DNA of 64,000 nucleotides, taken from assembly GCA_934454585.1 (NCBI GenBank), contig CAKSFP010000002.1:62001-126000 (forward strand), written 5' to 3'. This stretch comes from an uncultured Clostridia bacterium (lineage in GTDB: Bacteria; Bacillota; Clostridia; UMGS1810). Of the stretch, positions 1 through 9,037 are shown piece by piece. The position numbers and the translations under genes were made by a program. Every line of letters starts with the position of its first letter. The stretch's first letter is position 1. The notes below the pieces were generated by a model, which was given only the letters and a program-made list of their open reading frames with translations, made no database searches and was not told where the DNA came from.

Positions 1-349
1 CCGAATCGGGATAGAATTTATCGGCGGCACTTACAAAGCCGCTGCCGAGAGCCGTGTATATCTGCATTGCATAGGCATGAGCTGACGGCACATCTTCAAA
101 TACAGCTGCCGCTCCCGAGCCGCCGTCCAATCTCAGCACACCTGTCAGAGCTGCTGTGAACTGTGCACGGGTCACCGTGCCGTCCGCCTTAAAATCGGGC
201 AGCAGATAGCCTATAAACTCTCTCGCCTCTGTCAAATCCGAATTGTCGGTTGCTGCAGCATATGTCGGTACTGCCGCGCCGAGCATTGCTGCGATGAGCA
301 CAAGCGCAACAATGTTTTTTATGGCTTTAATCATTTTATTTTTTATCAT
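1..349 (-). CDS. SLH-domain secreted protein, 3' part outside window
   Basis: This is the N-terminal 116 residues of a secreted protein whose 3' end lies beyond the window. It opens with a typical Sec signal (MIKNKMIKAIKNIVALVLIA..., cleavage likely after the AAVPTYA region). About residues 38-115 then resemble one S-layer homology module, with the signatures VTRAQFTAAL and VFEDVPSAHAYAMQIYTALGSG. SLH modules normally bind pyruvylated secondary cell-wall polymer and hold proteins at the surface. The start at 349 is chosen because GGGGGTG lies five bases upstream; an in-frame ATG at 334 is a weaker alternative. It begins 12 bp after the stop of another SLH gene and looks like the last visible gene of the importer operon. 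The function beyond anchoring cannot be read from this piece. Confidence 0.8.
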   Translation of the reverse strand, partial: MIKNKMIKAIKNIVALVLIAAMLGAAVPTYAAATDNSDLTEAREFIGYLLPDFKADGTVTRAQFTAALTGVLRLDGGSGAAAVFEDVPSAHAYAMQIYTALGSGFVSAADKFYPDS

Positions 350-360
350 GTGCTCACCCC

Positions 361-1944
361 CTATCTCTGCAGCAAATCGGCATAAAACGCCTTTGCCAGC
401 ATGGCGGCACATTCACCGCGCGTAACCGGCATTTCGGGACGGAAAGTGCCGTCCTCATAACCGTTTATAATCCCGACGCCCGACAAAGCTGAAACGGATT
501 TTAACGCATAATCCGCAATTGATCCGGCATCGGAAAATACTTTTGCCCCGTCACCGGAATAGTTTTTAATCCTGTTTATGATCACTGCGGCGTCCTGTCT
601 GCTTATGTGCGACTCGGGGGCGAATCTTCCCTGACCCACTCCGCCGACAATGCCGCTTTTGTACGCACCGCTCACCGCGCCGAAATACCATTTGTCGCCC
701 GTCACATCGTCAAACACCGCTTCATCGGAATCCGCCACGGAGCAGATCGATACAATCATCTTCACAAATTCTGCTCTCGTCACACTCTCGTCAGGACGAA
801 AAGTTCCGTCCTCATAGCCGTTTGCCGCGCCATTTGTTTTTAACACGCTCACATAATCCTTTGCCCAGTGATTGGTCATGTCGGAAAATGGTGATGCGGA
901 CTCGGCATCATAACTCGGCGGCAGATAAGTTGTGCCGCCGCCCGATGAACCTCCGCCGGAGGACGAACCGCCGCCACCGCCTGTCTGTGAACCGCTGTTT
1001 TTAACGGTTGCAACACAGCTTGCAAACAAAGCGTCTATGTCCGATTGAGAATGAGTGTTTCCGAGCAAGGTATGCATATTCATAAACACGGTATCGCGTT
1101 TGTAGTCGGTATCAAGCGAATTGTAATCCGCAAGCGATACACCGTTTTTTGCAGCGTATGCGAGATATTCGCTCTGCAGTGTCTCAAATGACTGCGCACC
1201 CTTTATCTTGGCCGCAGTAATTAAGCCGTCAAATTTTGATGAAAACACAGCATTGTACTCTGTGTTTTTCGCTATGTCATCGGCAGCTTTTTTCTGCCTG
1301 TCGCCGAGCAAATCATACACTGTTGCGTCAACATCCGTATACGCACTGTAATACACAAGCGCATCGCCGAGTGAGATGTCGCCGCCGTTCATCTTTGCGG
1401 TCGCCTCGCCCATCATAAATGCACTTATAAATCCGCTGTTGTCAAAACCGCCGTTCGGGCGCACAGCAAGCATATATTTAAGTGCACCGTCGGCAAATCT
1501 GCCAAGATTCTCTGTTTCAAAACCGCTTATGTTTTCAAGCGCCGCCCCAAGCTGAGCTGCGCTCTTTGCCGCATTAATCCCGCCAATATTGATTCCGGCG
1601 GCAAGTGCATAAGCGTTTGTGCAGTCTAACTTGTCGGAGTATGTGCGCACGATATATTTCCCATTGTCAAAGCTTTGCGACAATTCTGCCTTGAATTCAA
1701 ACTTACCGAGCGCATCTTTTTCTATGGTCTTAATCAAGATGTTCTTCATGCCGTCCGCGGGAACAAGTGATGAAACATCAGTGTTCTCAGGCACCACCGA
1801 GACGGTTATGCTGTTCGGCAATGTGTCGTCACAGCTTAAGTGCAGTCTGCCGTCGGTCGTCGGTGAAAGCATGGTTTTGCCGCTCGCTTTACCGCATGAC
1901 ACAAGGATTAACGCACTCAATACCAAACAAATTTTTCTGTTCAT
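361..1944 (-). CDS. Lipoprotein with C-terminal SLH triplet
   Basis: A 527-residue surface protein. The N-terminus has a lipoprotein signal (MNRKICLVLSALILVSCGKAS, lipobox LVSC), so lipidation at C17 is predicted. Residues ~20-317 form a domain I do not recognise. A Gly/Ser-rich linker follows at ~318-337. Three SLH modules occupy ~346-527, with GYEDGTFRPDESVTRAEF and GYEDGTFRPEMPVTRGE as clear repeats. A lipid anchor together with three SLH modules is unusual and suggests a protein spanning from the membrane to the wall polymer. The start is supported by AGGAGG nine bases upstream. It begins 9 bp after the permease gene, so it is probably co-transcribed with the sugar importer and may be a surface accessory to it (inference). 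Confidence 0.85.
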   Translation of the reverse strand: MNRKICLVLSALILVSCGKASGKTMLSPTTDGRLHLSCDDTLPNSITVSVVPENTDVSSLVPADGMKNILIKTIEKDALGKFEFKAELSQSFDNGKYIVRTYSDKLDCTNAYALAAGINIGGINAAKSAAQLGAALENISGFETENLGRFADGALKYMLAVRPNGGFDNSGFISAFMMGEATAKMNGGDISLGDALVYYSAYTDVDATVYDLLGDRQKKAADDIAKNTEYNAVFSSKFDGLITAAKIKGAQSFETLQSEYLAYAAKNGVSLADYNSLDTDYKRDTVFMNMHTLLGNTHSQSDIDALFASCVATVKNSGSQTGGGGGSSSGGGSSGGGTTYLPPSYDAESASPFSDMTNHWAKDYVSVLKTNGAANGYEDGTFRPDESVTRAEFVKMIVSICSVADSDEAVFDDVTGDKWYFGAVSGAYKSGIVGGVGQGRFAPESHISRQDAAVIINRIKNYSGDGAKVFSDAGSIADYALKSVSALSGVGIINGYEDGTFRPEMPVTRGECAAMLAKAFYADLLQR

Positions 1945-1953
1945 GGTCTCCTC

Positions 1954-2841
1954 CTATCCTTTTACCGCGCCTACCATAACACCTTTTGCAAAATACTTCT
2001 GTATAAAAGGATATACACAAAGTATCGGAAGTGTGGAAATGATGATGACCGCGTATTTTATGGTCTCGCCCACATACTCAAGTTCGGACGCACCGGCGCC
2101 CATGGTCATGCTCGATGTGTCGCTGTTTATGAGTATCTCGCGAAGTATCAGCTGAAGCGGATATTTGTTTCTGTCGTTTAGAAAGAGCATTGCGTTAAAC
2201 CATGAGTTCCAGTGATTAACCGCATAGTACAGTCCTATAACCGCTATGCTTGCCTTTGATATCGGCAAGATTATCTTAAACAGCATGGTGAAATGCCCCA
2301 CGCCGTCCAGATATGCCGATTCTTCAAGCGCCGTCGGCACAGAAGCAAACGACACGCGAAGTATCATCAGGTTAAATGTATTCACCGCAACCGGGAGTAC
2401 CAGTGACCACAGGCTGTTCTCAAGACCTATGTTTTTCACAACGAAGTAAAACGGAATCATACCGCCGGAGAAAAACATTGTGATGATTATATACAGTGAG
2501 ATGAATTTTTGCAGTTTTACATCTTTCCTTGTGAGAAAATACGCGCCGATTGATGTGAGAAACAGATTAATCGTTACGCCCACTGCCAATATAAACAGCG
2601 TGTTGCCGTAACTGTGCAACAGCATGGGGTTCTCAAACGCGTGTTGATACGACGAAAAAGTAAACCCCTTGCTCCATAGCAGCAAACCCTTGTGCGCCGT
2701 GAACTCCAGCGGATCGCTGAACGAAGCGAACAGCACATAGAGCATGGGATAGAGCATTATGAGAGCCACAAAGACGAGGAACGCCGTGTTGAGAGCGACA
2801 AAGCACTTGTCTGCCGCGCTTTTTTTGATTTTGTTGTTCAT
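1954..2841 (-). CDS. Carbohydrate ABC transporter permease (LplC/YtcP type)
   Basis: Inner-membrane permease of about 295 residues with six predicted membrane segments. It carries the EAA-type loop that docks the ATPase (EESAYLDGVGHFTMLFKIILP, about residues 190-210). The close relatives are the LplC/YtcP permeases of the CUT1 group, which import oligosaccharides or aldouronates. The start at 2841 (MNNKIKKSAADK) is preferred over a longer reading frame because AGGAGGCGGAGAAAC directly precedes it and the longer form would run into the upstream permease. It sits 13 bp after that permease. No ATPase gene is linked; CUT1 importers of this type commonly share an MsmX-like ATPase encoded elsewhere. 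Confidence 0.9.
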   Translation of the reverse strand: MNNKIKKSAADKCFVALNTAFLVFVALIMLYPMLYVLFASFSDPLEFTAHKGLLLWSKGFTFSSYQHAFENPMLLHSYGNTLFILAVGVTINLFLTSIGAYFLTRKDVKLQKFISLYIIITMFFSGGMIPFYFVVKNIGLENSLWSLVLPVAVNTFNLMILRVSFASVPTALEESAYLDGVGHFTMLFKIILPISKASIAVIGLYYAVNHWNSWFNAMLFLNDRNKYPLQLILREILINSDTSSMTMGAGASELEYVGETIKYAVIIISTLPILCVYPFIQKYFAKGVMVGAVKG

Positions 2842-2854
2842 GTTTCTCCGCCTC

Positions 2855-3787
2855 CTACCACAAGCTTGTGTCAGCCGCTTTTTTGCTGATTGTGTTGGTG
2901 ACAATGAGCAAAATCAGGTTTATTATCGAATTGAAGAATCCCACAGCGGCACTGTAGCTCCAGTTTTGTTCCTCAAAACCCATTCTGTACACATACGATG
3001 ATATAACATCGCTTGTGTCGTAGATAAGCGGATTGTAGAGAAGAATGATTTTTTCATAGCCGACATTCATAACATTGCCGAGACGGAGTATAAGCATTGT
3101 TATAATTGTGGTGCTTATGGCCGGCAGTGTCACGCTTATCATTTTTCTGAATCTGCCTGCACCGTCAATCTCTGCCGCCTCATAGAGCTGAGGATCGACA
3201 GACGAGAGCGCCGCAAGATAGATTATACTGTCCCAGCCGAGCGTTGCCCATATGTTCGAAATTACATATATAGGCACAAACTTGTTTGCCTGCATAAGAA
3301 GGCTTGAATTGTCGCCGGACAGTTTAGCAAACAAACTGCCGATTATGCCGTCGTTTGCCACAAAGATTTTTATCATACCGCAGATAACCACAAGAGATAT
3401 AAAGTGCGGCAGATATGAAAGCGTTTGCACAGTTTTCTTCAATCCGCCGTTTGCCATCTCGTTGAGCAAGAGTGCAAAGATTATCGGCGCCGGAAAACCG
3501 AAAAGCAATGTACTGAAACTGATTTTCACCGTGTTGCCGAAAACCCTCGGAAAATCGGGCGATGTGAGAAAGCGCTTAAACTGCGCAAACCCTACCCAAT
3601 CACTGCCCGATATACCGAGCCGCGGCGAAAAATCCTGAAAAGACATCATTATTCCGTACATCGGCATATAATTAAATATGAAGTAAAATATCACCACCGG
3701 CAATACCATCAAATAGAGGGATCCGTTTCTCCTAAAATCCCGTCTCCATGAACCGGCACGCAAGGCGGCAGTCCTGTTATCCTGCAT
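2855..3787 (-). CDS. Carbohydrate ABC transporter permease (LplB type)
   Basis: The partner permease, about 310 residues, with six predicted transmembrane helices and an N-terminal cytoplasmic arginine-rich stretch (AGSWRRDFRRNGSLYLMVLP). The EAA loop reads YEAAEIDGAGRFRKMISVTLP. It belongs to the LplB/UgpA group, which forms heterodimers with LplC-type permeases. The start at 3787 (MQDNRTAALRAG) is chosen for its AGGAGA site 7-8 bases upstream; a longer frame would overlap the binding-protein gene. The gene order binding protein, LplB-like, LplC-like is standard for this family. The substrate is not evident from the sequence. Confidence 0.9.
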   Translation of the reverse strand: MQDNRTAALRAGSWRRDFRRNGSLYLMVLPVVIFYFIFNYMPMYGIMMSFQDFSPRLGISGSDWVGFAQFKRFLTSPDFPRVFGNTVKISFSTLLFGFPAPIIFALLLNEMANGGLKKTVQTLSYLPHFISLVVICGMIKIFVANDGIIGSLFAKLSGDNSSLLMQANKFVPIYVISNIWATLGWDSIIYLAALSSVDPQLYEAAEIDGAGRFRKMISVTLPAISTTIITMLILRLGNVMNVGYEKIILLYNPLIYDTSDVISSYVYRMGFEEQNWSYSAAVGFFNSIINLILLIVTNTISKKAADTSLW

Positions 3788-3809
3788 TTTTGATTCTCCT
3801 AACTGTGTT

Positions 3810-5354
3810 TTATCTTGCCAAATATCTGTCATATGCAGCCTGTTTGAGTTCAAGCATCCTGTCGATGCCCCTCGTATGCAGCTGCGACACCATGTTGTCA
3901 TAGTTGGCAATCGGCTCTGCACCGATGATGAATTTTGACACAACCTCATTTACATATGTGTTGATATCGTTGTTGAGCTGTGCATACTCGGTCAGCTCGT
4001 CATTTTTCATATAAAGGTGCGGCAGAGTGTATTTTGCCACATCGGTATCGGACCATGTTGCCCACGCCTCTTTTTGCTGAGGGAGTGATGCATACTGTTC
4101 CATATATCTCTTATCCTGAATGAACGGACCTGTGGAATAACTCCTTGTGTATTTTGCAAGCGCAACCGTCATAGACAGTCCCTCGGGATTGTTTGTTATC
4201 TCCTCGGTGTAGGTAGGATAACCGTCCTTCATTACATAACTCTTTCCCTCTATGCCGAAGTTATAGAGCATTCTGCCTTCCTCGCTGTAGCCGTAATCAA
4301 GGTATTTGATAGCCGCGTCAATATTCTTGCATCCTGTGGATATGGCATCAAATGCTGTTCTGGAAGCTGTGACCGGAAGCTGATATACACCGAACTTAGC
4401 CTTGGCATCGCGCGTCGGCACCGGAACGGGCGCACCGCTGAGCGAATAACCCTCTGTCTTTGCCGACGCCATCCACTTGCCTATGCCTGAGCCGATTGAG
4501 CCATGAGCAACGCCGCTGGTACCGTTGAGTATATTTGCCTCCACAGTCTTGGTGTCAAGCGTTGCAAAACTTGGGTCGATAAGACCTTCCTTGTACCATT
4601 TGTTCATTGTCTCAAGGTACGGTTTGAATCCCTCGTCAAGCGGACCGTATTTAACCTTGCCGTCCTCAACATAGTAATCCGCCGTTGTGTTAAATGCCGA
4701 TGCAAATGTGTTTGTGGACATAAATGAGAACGGAGCCGTGCAGCCCTTTTTCTCTTTGAATGCCAAAAGAACCTTTTCCCACTCATCGGCGGTCCTGGGC
4801 ATCTCGAGTCCGAGATCATCGAGCCAGTCCTGTCTGATGATAATTCCGCCGGAGAAGTTCAGACTTTCATCTCCTCTTACAAACGGGAATGAAAACAACT
4901 GACCGTCGTCCGTTGTGGCAAGTTTTTTGATTTCGTTGTTGTTATCAAGGTAGTCAAAAACATTTTTCGCCTTGTCCTTATATTGAGCGATGTCTATTAT
5001 AACACCCTCTTTTATAGCCTTTGCCGGACCGCCGGGATATTCCAGCCAGTTGTATTCAATGATATCGGGTAAGTTTGACGATGCAACCACTATGCTGAAT
5101 TTCTCCGCCTCCTGACCCTGAGGCGGATGTATGTACTCCACCTCCACCCCGGTCCTGTTTTTCAGTTCCTTTGCAAGCTCAGTTTCGCCGAAGTTCGAGA
5201 CAACCATTGAAGCGTTGCTCACCAGAGGCATCCAGCAGGTTATTTTGTCGGAATCCGTTGATGTTTGCTTATCTTTGCCGCATCCTCCGAGCACGGCAGC
5301 AGCCGTCACGAGAGACAGTGAAACACCGATAATGCCGATTGTTTTTCTTTTCAT
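3810..5354 (-). CDS. Extracellular sugar-binding lipoprotein of ABC importer
   Basis: A 514-residue solute-binding lipoprotein. The signal peptide ends in the lipobox LGGC (MKRKTIGIIGVSLSLVTAAAVLGGCGKD). The body is rich in Trp and Tyr, as in large oligosaccharide-binding proteins of the LplA/LipO group (EYNWLEYPGGPAKAI, WEKVLLAFKEKKG, DYGYSEEGRMLYNFG). It should capture the sugar outside the membrane and deliver it to the two permeases encoded next. It is the first gene of the operon, with its own promoter and a palindromic operator candidate 42-61 bases upstream. AAAGGA precedes the ATG. Ligand identity is unknown; nearby fucI and GH78 genes suggest deoxy-sugar glycans but do not prove it. 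Confidence 0.92.
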   Translation of the reverse strand: MKRKTIGIIGVSLSLVTAAAVLGGCGKDKQTSTDSDKITCWMPLVSNASMVVSNFGETELAKELKNRTGVEVEYIHPPQGQEAEKFSIVVASSNLPDIIEYNWLEYPGGPAKAIKEGVIIDIAQYKDKAKNVFDYLDNNNEIKKLATTDDGQLFSFPFVRGDESLNFSGGIIIRQDWLDDLGLEMPRTADEWEKVLLAFKEKKGCTAPFSFMSTNTFASAFNTTADYYVEDGKVKYGPLDEGFKPYLETMNKWYKEGLIDPSFATLDTKTVEANILNGTSGVAHGSIGSGIGKWMASAKTEGYSLSGAPVPVPTRDAKAKFGVYQLPVTASRTAFDAISTGCKNIDAAIKYLDYGYSEEGRMLYNFGIEGKSYVMKDGYPTYTEEITNNPEGLSMTVALAKYTRSYSTGPFIQDKRYMEQYASLPQQKEAWATWSDTDVAKYTLPHLYMKNDELTEYAQLNNDINTYVNEVVSKFIIGAEPIANYDNMVSQLHTRGIDRMLELKQAAYDRYLAR

Positions 5355-5390
5355 AACAAAAATCCTTTCCGTAATTTTTTTGATGATTTA

Positions 5391-5420
5391 ATTATACAAT
5401 GTGCACAAACATTGTGTACA
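5391..5420 (-). promoter_or_regulatory. Promoter and palindromic operator of the sugar-importer operon
   Basis: On the minus strand a perfect TATAAT (5396-5391) is preceded, 18 bases away, by TGTACA (5420-5415), a weak -35. Between them lies a perfect inverted repeat ACAATGT-N6-ACATTGT (5396-5415), which shares one base with the -10 box. Such placement is typical of a repressor operator. The region just downstream of the -10 is identical over 18 nt to the corresponding region of fucI. Confidence 0.5.
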
Positions 5421-5505
5421 GTAGCTATTTTTTATATCAAGTGTCAGTTTTTTAGAAATGCGGATAATATACCGCAAACTCAGGCGGCACAAGGTTGACA
5501 TGAAT

Positions 5506-5545
5506 AAAAAAACGGCTCCCGGATTCCAAAACGAATCCGAGAGCC
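5506..5545 (-). terminator. Terminator of the gliding-type ABC cluster
   Basis: A 13-bp minus-strand stem GGCTCTCGGATTC / GAATCCGGGAGCC, with one wobble pair, is followed by a run of seven T. It lies 19 bases after the stop codon of the DUF4340 gene. Confidence 0.85.
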
Positions 5546-5564
5546 TCGGTATAAAACACAAAAA

Positions 5565-6914
5565 TTATTTGAAGTTTTTCAGAGCGTCAAGCATGGATTT
5601 TACATCTTTTTTTAGTATCTTCATGCTGCACGCACCGTTCTTGAATACGGCATAATTTCTGTCGTCATAGTTCACAAGTTCAACCTTGTCGTGAGTGCCG
5701 TCGTTAAGGCTGTATTCAACAGTCACATCGGGCACACCGTACTTGGCATCATTGCAGAAATCATTGCAGATAAGTCCGATAACAGCCTGATACAAGTCTT
5801 TCTTAAATTTATCCGTATCCGCCTCGGCACCGTTGAACATATACTTCCTGTTATCTCCCTCACCGCTTGCCGAGAGCGTGTAGGTCTCGCCGTTTGCACT
5901 CACCGTTATCTTATCGAGCTTGTCGATATATGCAATGTTCACAAACTTTGTCGCCAGCTTGAATGCATCAACCGACGCAAAATCAAGCGTACTTGCCGCC
6001 ACGGTGTATACGGTTTTGTCGCCGTCCGTGGACACATATCTGTCATCACCGTTCAAATTACCGATTTTGAGCGTCTGTGTCACACCGTCCTCATCGGACA
6101 GGGTAACGGTCGCATACGGTTTATCCAGTCCGTAAGCCGCGAAATCACCCTTGTCACTTGCCACGGATGTCACACCTATTGAAGTTAGTTTTTCAAGCAC
6201 ATTCGTGCTCAGCTGCGAATCGTCAACCGTGCCGGCAACAGGAGATGTCATCTCCCACGATGCAAGTGTGTATCCCTCCACCGTCTCGGGTGCTTCCATC
6301 TTCTTTATGCTGATTTTAACATCCGCACGGTCTATGTTGATTGACATAATCTTATTACTATCAACCTTGAGCAAGGTTATGTCACGGTAACTTGATTTTT
6401 CCGCAAATAGTGATTCAAACTTGCTTGCGTATATCGTGTACACTGTTTCGGAGTCGGCATCCTTAAAGTAATATCCGTCGCCCATGGCGGTTTTGTTGCC
6501 GCCGTAGTAGGTCTTTTTGCTGCCGTCGGCAAAGTTTGCGGATATGCTGTACTCAGGCTCTGCCAAGCCGTATTTTGCAAGGTCTGCCGCATTCTCCTCA
6601 ACAACTGATTTTGCGGTCATAGCAGCCAGGTCGGACGCAAGCATGGATATGGAATAGTTCTTGACGGCAGCGCCCTCAAGCCCCTTTATACTCCATTTGT
6701 CCTCGTCACCCTTTACAAGCGTAAAACTGTCGTCGGGCAGATTCACATCTATGGACTGCATATCGTCCGCGTTTTCCTGCCAGATGTAGATTGTCTCGCT
6801 CGGGTTGTCTTCATCTTTATCCTCGGACGGAGCCCACATAAACACCGCCGTTGTCGCTGCGGCGAGCACAAGCACCGCCGCAACGAGGATTATTATAGTT
6901 TTTTTGTTAATCAT
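5565..6914 (-). CDS. DUF4340 domain membrane-anchored protein
   Basis: About 449 residues. One N-terminal membrane helix (MINKKTIIILVAAVLVLAAATTAVFMW) is followed by a long extracytoplasmic part with repeated strand-rich motifs typical of DUF4340 (DKWSIKGLEGAAV, LAKYGLAEPEYSI, FAAYGLDKPYATVTL). The molecular function of DUF4340 is not known. It is commonly encoded next to GldG-like proteins and ABC-2 transporters, as here. The start at 6914 is fixed by an ATGA overlap with the upstream stop and by AGGAGGAGG just before it, which also encodes the upstream protein's RRR. The close coupling implies these proteins act in one membrane complex. Confidence 0.85.
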   Translation of the reverse strand: MINKKTIIILVAAVLVLAAATTAVFMWAPSEDKDEDNPSETIYIWQENADDMQSIDVNLPDDSFTLVKGDEDKWSIKGLEGAAVKNYSISMLASDLAAMTAKSVVEENAADLAKYGLAEPEYSISANFADGSKKTYYGGNKTAMGDGYYFKDADSETVYTIYASKFESLFAEKSSYRDITLLKVDSNKIMSINIDRADVKISIKKMEAPETVEGYTLASWEMTSPVAGTVDDSQLSTNVLEKLTSIGVTSVASDKGDFAAYGLDKPYATVTLSDEDGVTQTLKIGNLNGDDRYVSTDGDKTVYTVAASTLDFASVDAFKLATKFVNIAYIDKLDKITVSANGETYTLSASGEGDNRKYMFNGAEADTDKFKKDLYQAVIGLICNDFCNDAKYGVPDVTVEYSLNDGTHDKVELVNYDDRNYAVFKNGACSMKILKKDVKSMLDALKNFK

Positions 6915-8320
6915 AGATGCCTCCTCCTGAGCCATATGATCAAACCGGATATCAGAAGTACAAGCGGTATCACGATAACCGTGAGCACACCGAATATGAT
7001 ACCCCAAAGTGCAGTTATTGTTATATACGGTGTACTTACATCTTTGTCTCTGATATATATGTTAGTGTCATTGTCGCAAAGTGATGCAACCGAGTTCAGA
7101 TAGAAGTCCTTATTTGCAAAGTTTGATTCAAGCAATGACTGTTGAATAAAGTTTATACCGCCTGAGACAAATATTCTCGCCTTTTTGCCGTCACCCATAT
7201 CCTTTGTGACAATCGACGCAAGGGTGGATTTTTCCACAGAGTCGCCTTCACCGGCGGTTATTTCACCGGATGTGCTCTCATCAAGGCTTGCCTTGGTTAT
7301 GGCATCATTTGTTGTCTCAAGAAGTACCTGTTCAGTCACATACTGGTTTGTGTTTGGCTTTATGCCGCGGCAGCCGGGATAGAGAATCATCATGTTACTG
7401 CCCATAAGGCTCTCGGTGACATCACTCTTAACCATATTCGGGATGAGGTACACCTGGCTCTGATAATAGTGGTTCTTATCCGTCTCTGCAACAAATCCGG
7501 GTTTGAATTCTATACCCCACTCGGCAAGATAAGAATCGAGCTTGGGAGTAGCCACGCCCGTGGGAGGCATGAGCACCTGCAAACTGTTGCCGCCGTCCAG
7601 AAATGCATCAAGTTTATCTATCTCCTCCGGGGCAAAATCTCTCTCCGGTGTGGAGATGATAATCATGTTCATGTCGGACGGGATGTCGGATGTGGTGAGA
7701 TTAATCGCCTCCACCTCATATCCCTCCGGTGTGAGCACTGCCTTGAAGTAGTCTGTCGACGCCATTTCTCCGTGACCCTCGGACACACCGATTTTTACGG
7801 TTTTGTCACTCGTCACATACAGCAGAGCACTTGTAAAGAGTCTCTCGGCGCTGAGCGACTTAACCGTCTGACCGGAGCTGTCGGTAGTCAGAGCGTCACT
7901 CAGATTAACCGCTTTGAATCTCTTGTCTGTCTCAAATATTATGGAATACATACTGAGAGTCTCCCCTGCCGCGGCGTATTTCTGCGCAAACTCAGGGTTT
8001 TTCTCTGTGTCTATCACCTTGTATGTAATGTCAGATGACGATTTTGCGTATTTCTCTATAATCTCTCTTATCTGATCCACCACTCCGCCGGTTGCACTCT
8101 CGGGCACGAGCGAATATACATTGACGGGTGTATCCAGTTTGGCAAGCGTCTCTTTTGTGGTGTCGGAGAATGAGAGCACTTTGTCTTTTGTAAGGTCGAT
8201 TTTCAGATTAACCTTTGTTCCTATTGCCGAAAACAGCACATTAACAATGATAATTGCAACTATGATAAGGCAGGTTACAACTCCGGCAGCAGCCATATAA
8301 TTTTTTCTTGATTTCATCAT
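6911..8320 (-). CDS. GldG-like ABC transporter auxiliary protein
   Basis: A 469-residue protein with a membrane helix at each end (~10-33 and ~440-463) and a large extracytoplasmic GldG/ABC-auxiliary domain between them (KVLSFSDTTKETLAKLDTPVNVYSL, VKIGVSEGHGEMASTD, LDAFLDGGNSLQVLMPP). In Bacteroidetes GldG works with GldA and GldF in gliding. In Firmicutes the homologous cluster has no assigned role. The start has two consecutive ATG codons preceded by AGGAGG. The stop overlaps the next gene by 4 bp (ATGA), so translation is coupled. Confidence 0.85.
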   Translation of the reverse strand: MMKSRKNYMAAAGVVTCLIIVAIIIVNVLFSAIGTKVNLKIDLTKDKVLSFSDTTKETLAKLDTPVNVYSLVPESATGGVVDQIREIIEKYAKSSSDITYKVIDTEKNPEFAQKYAAAGETLSMYSIIFETDKRFKAVNLSDALTTDSSGQTVKSLSAERLFTSALLYVTSDKTVKIGVSEGHGEMASTDYFKAVLTPEGYEVEAINLTTSDIPSDMNMIIISTPERDFAPEEIDKLDAFLDGGNSLQVLMPPTGVATPKLDSYLAEWGIEFKPGFVAETDKNHYYQSQVYLIPNMVKSDVTESLMGSNMMILYPGCRGIKPNTNQYVTEQVLLETTNDAITKASLDESTSGEITAGEGDSVEKSTLASIVTKDMGDGKKARIFVSGGINFIQQSLLESNFANKDFYLNSVASLCDNDTNIYIRDKDVSTPYITITALWGIIFGVLTVIVIPLVLLISGLIIWLRRRHL

Positions 8321-8329
8321 AACCCCTCC

Positions 8330-9037
8330 TTATTTTACCCAGCGTCTCTTATCAATATTGGCAACCGTGAGCACGGTGAATATCGCCGCCGCACTGATAA
8401 AGTATATCAGGTGCGGAATATTGATTATGCCGTTTGCAAAGTCAGAATACCTCGCCGTAACGGACACTGCATTTACTATGGTTCCGAGCAAGGCGTTCTT
8501 AACCGAGCTTGACAGCCAGTCCATAAGATAAATGACAAACAGCGCTCCGAACGACGCCACTGCCGATATCAGCAGATTTTCCGTGAGAGACGAGATGAAT
8601 ATTCCGATAGAGATAAACACCGCTCCCATGAGGAAAAATCCGAGATAATTGCAGAACATGACCGACCACGCAATGTCGGTGTAGATGCTCAGTATCAGCG
8701 GATAAATGAGCGTTAGCGCAAGCGCCATGCCATACACCGCATATGCCGCGAGCGTCTTGCCGAGCACTATGTCCGTGACGCTTATGGGGCAGGTCAGCAG
8801 CAGCTGATCCGTTTTGCGGCTCTTTTCCTCTGCAAACGAGCGCATCGTAAGAACCGGGATGATAAGCACAAGAAGCAGGGTTATGTTAGAGAACAAATAA
8901 CTTGTGTCGCCTATGCCCTGCACCAGGTTGTAGATGAAAAAAAACAGTGCCGTAACAATTGCAAACACCGCTATAAACACATATCCGAGCGGCGAGAGAA
9001 AATATGATCTGAATTCTTTTTTGAATATAGCTTTCAT
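8330..9037 (-). CDS. ABC-2 type permease (GldF-like)
   Basis: A 235-residue integral membrane protein with six predicted helices. It opens with MKAIFKKEFRSYFLSPLGYVF, characteristic of ABC-2 permeases of the GldF/NosY type, and has the conserved EEKSRKTDQLLLTCPIS cytoplasmic segment. It should form the membrane channel for the ATPase encoded just upstream. Stop and start overlap by one base (TAATG) with the ATPase gene, indicating coupled synthesis. The transported substrate is unknown. Confidence 0.88.
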   Translation of the reverse strand: MKAIFKKEFRSYFLSPLGYVFIAVFAIVTALFFFIYNLVQGIGDTSYLFSNITLLLVLIIPVLTMRSFAEEKSRKTDQLLLTCPISVTDIVLGKTLAAYAVYGMALALTLIYPLILSIYTDIAWSVMFCNYLGFFLMGAVFISIGIFISSLTENLLISAVASFGALFVIYLMDWLSSSVKNALLGTIVNAVSVTARYSDFANGIINIPHLIYFISAAAIFTVLTVANIDKRRWVK

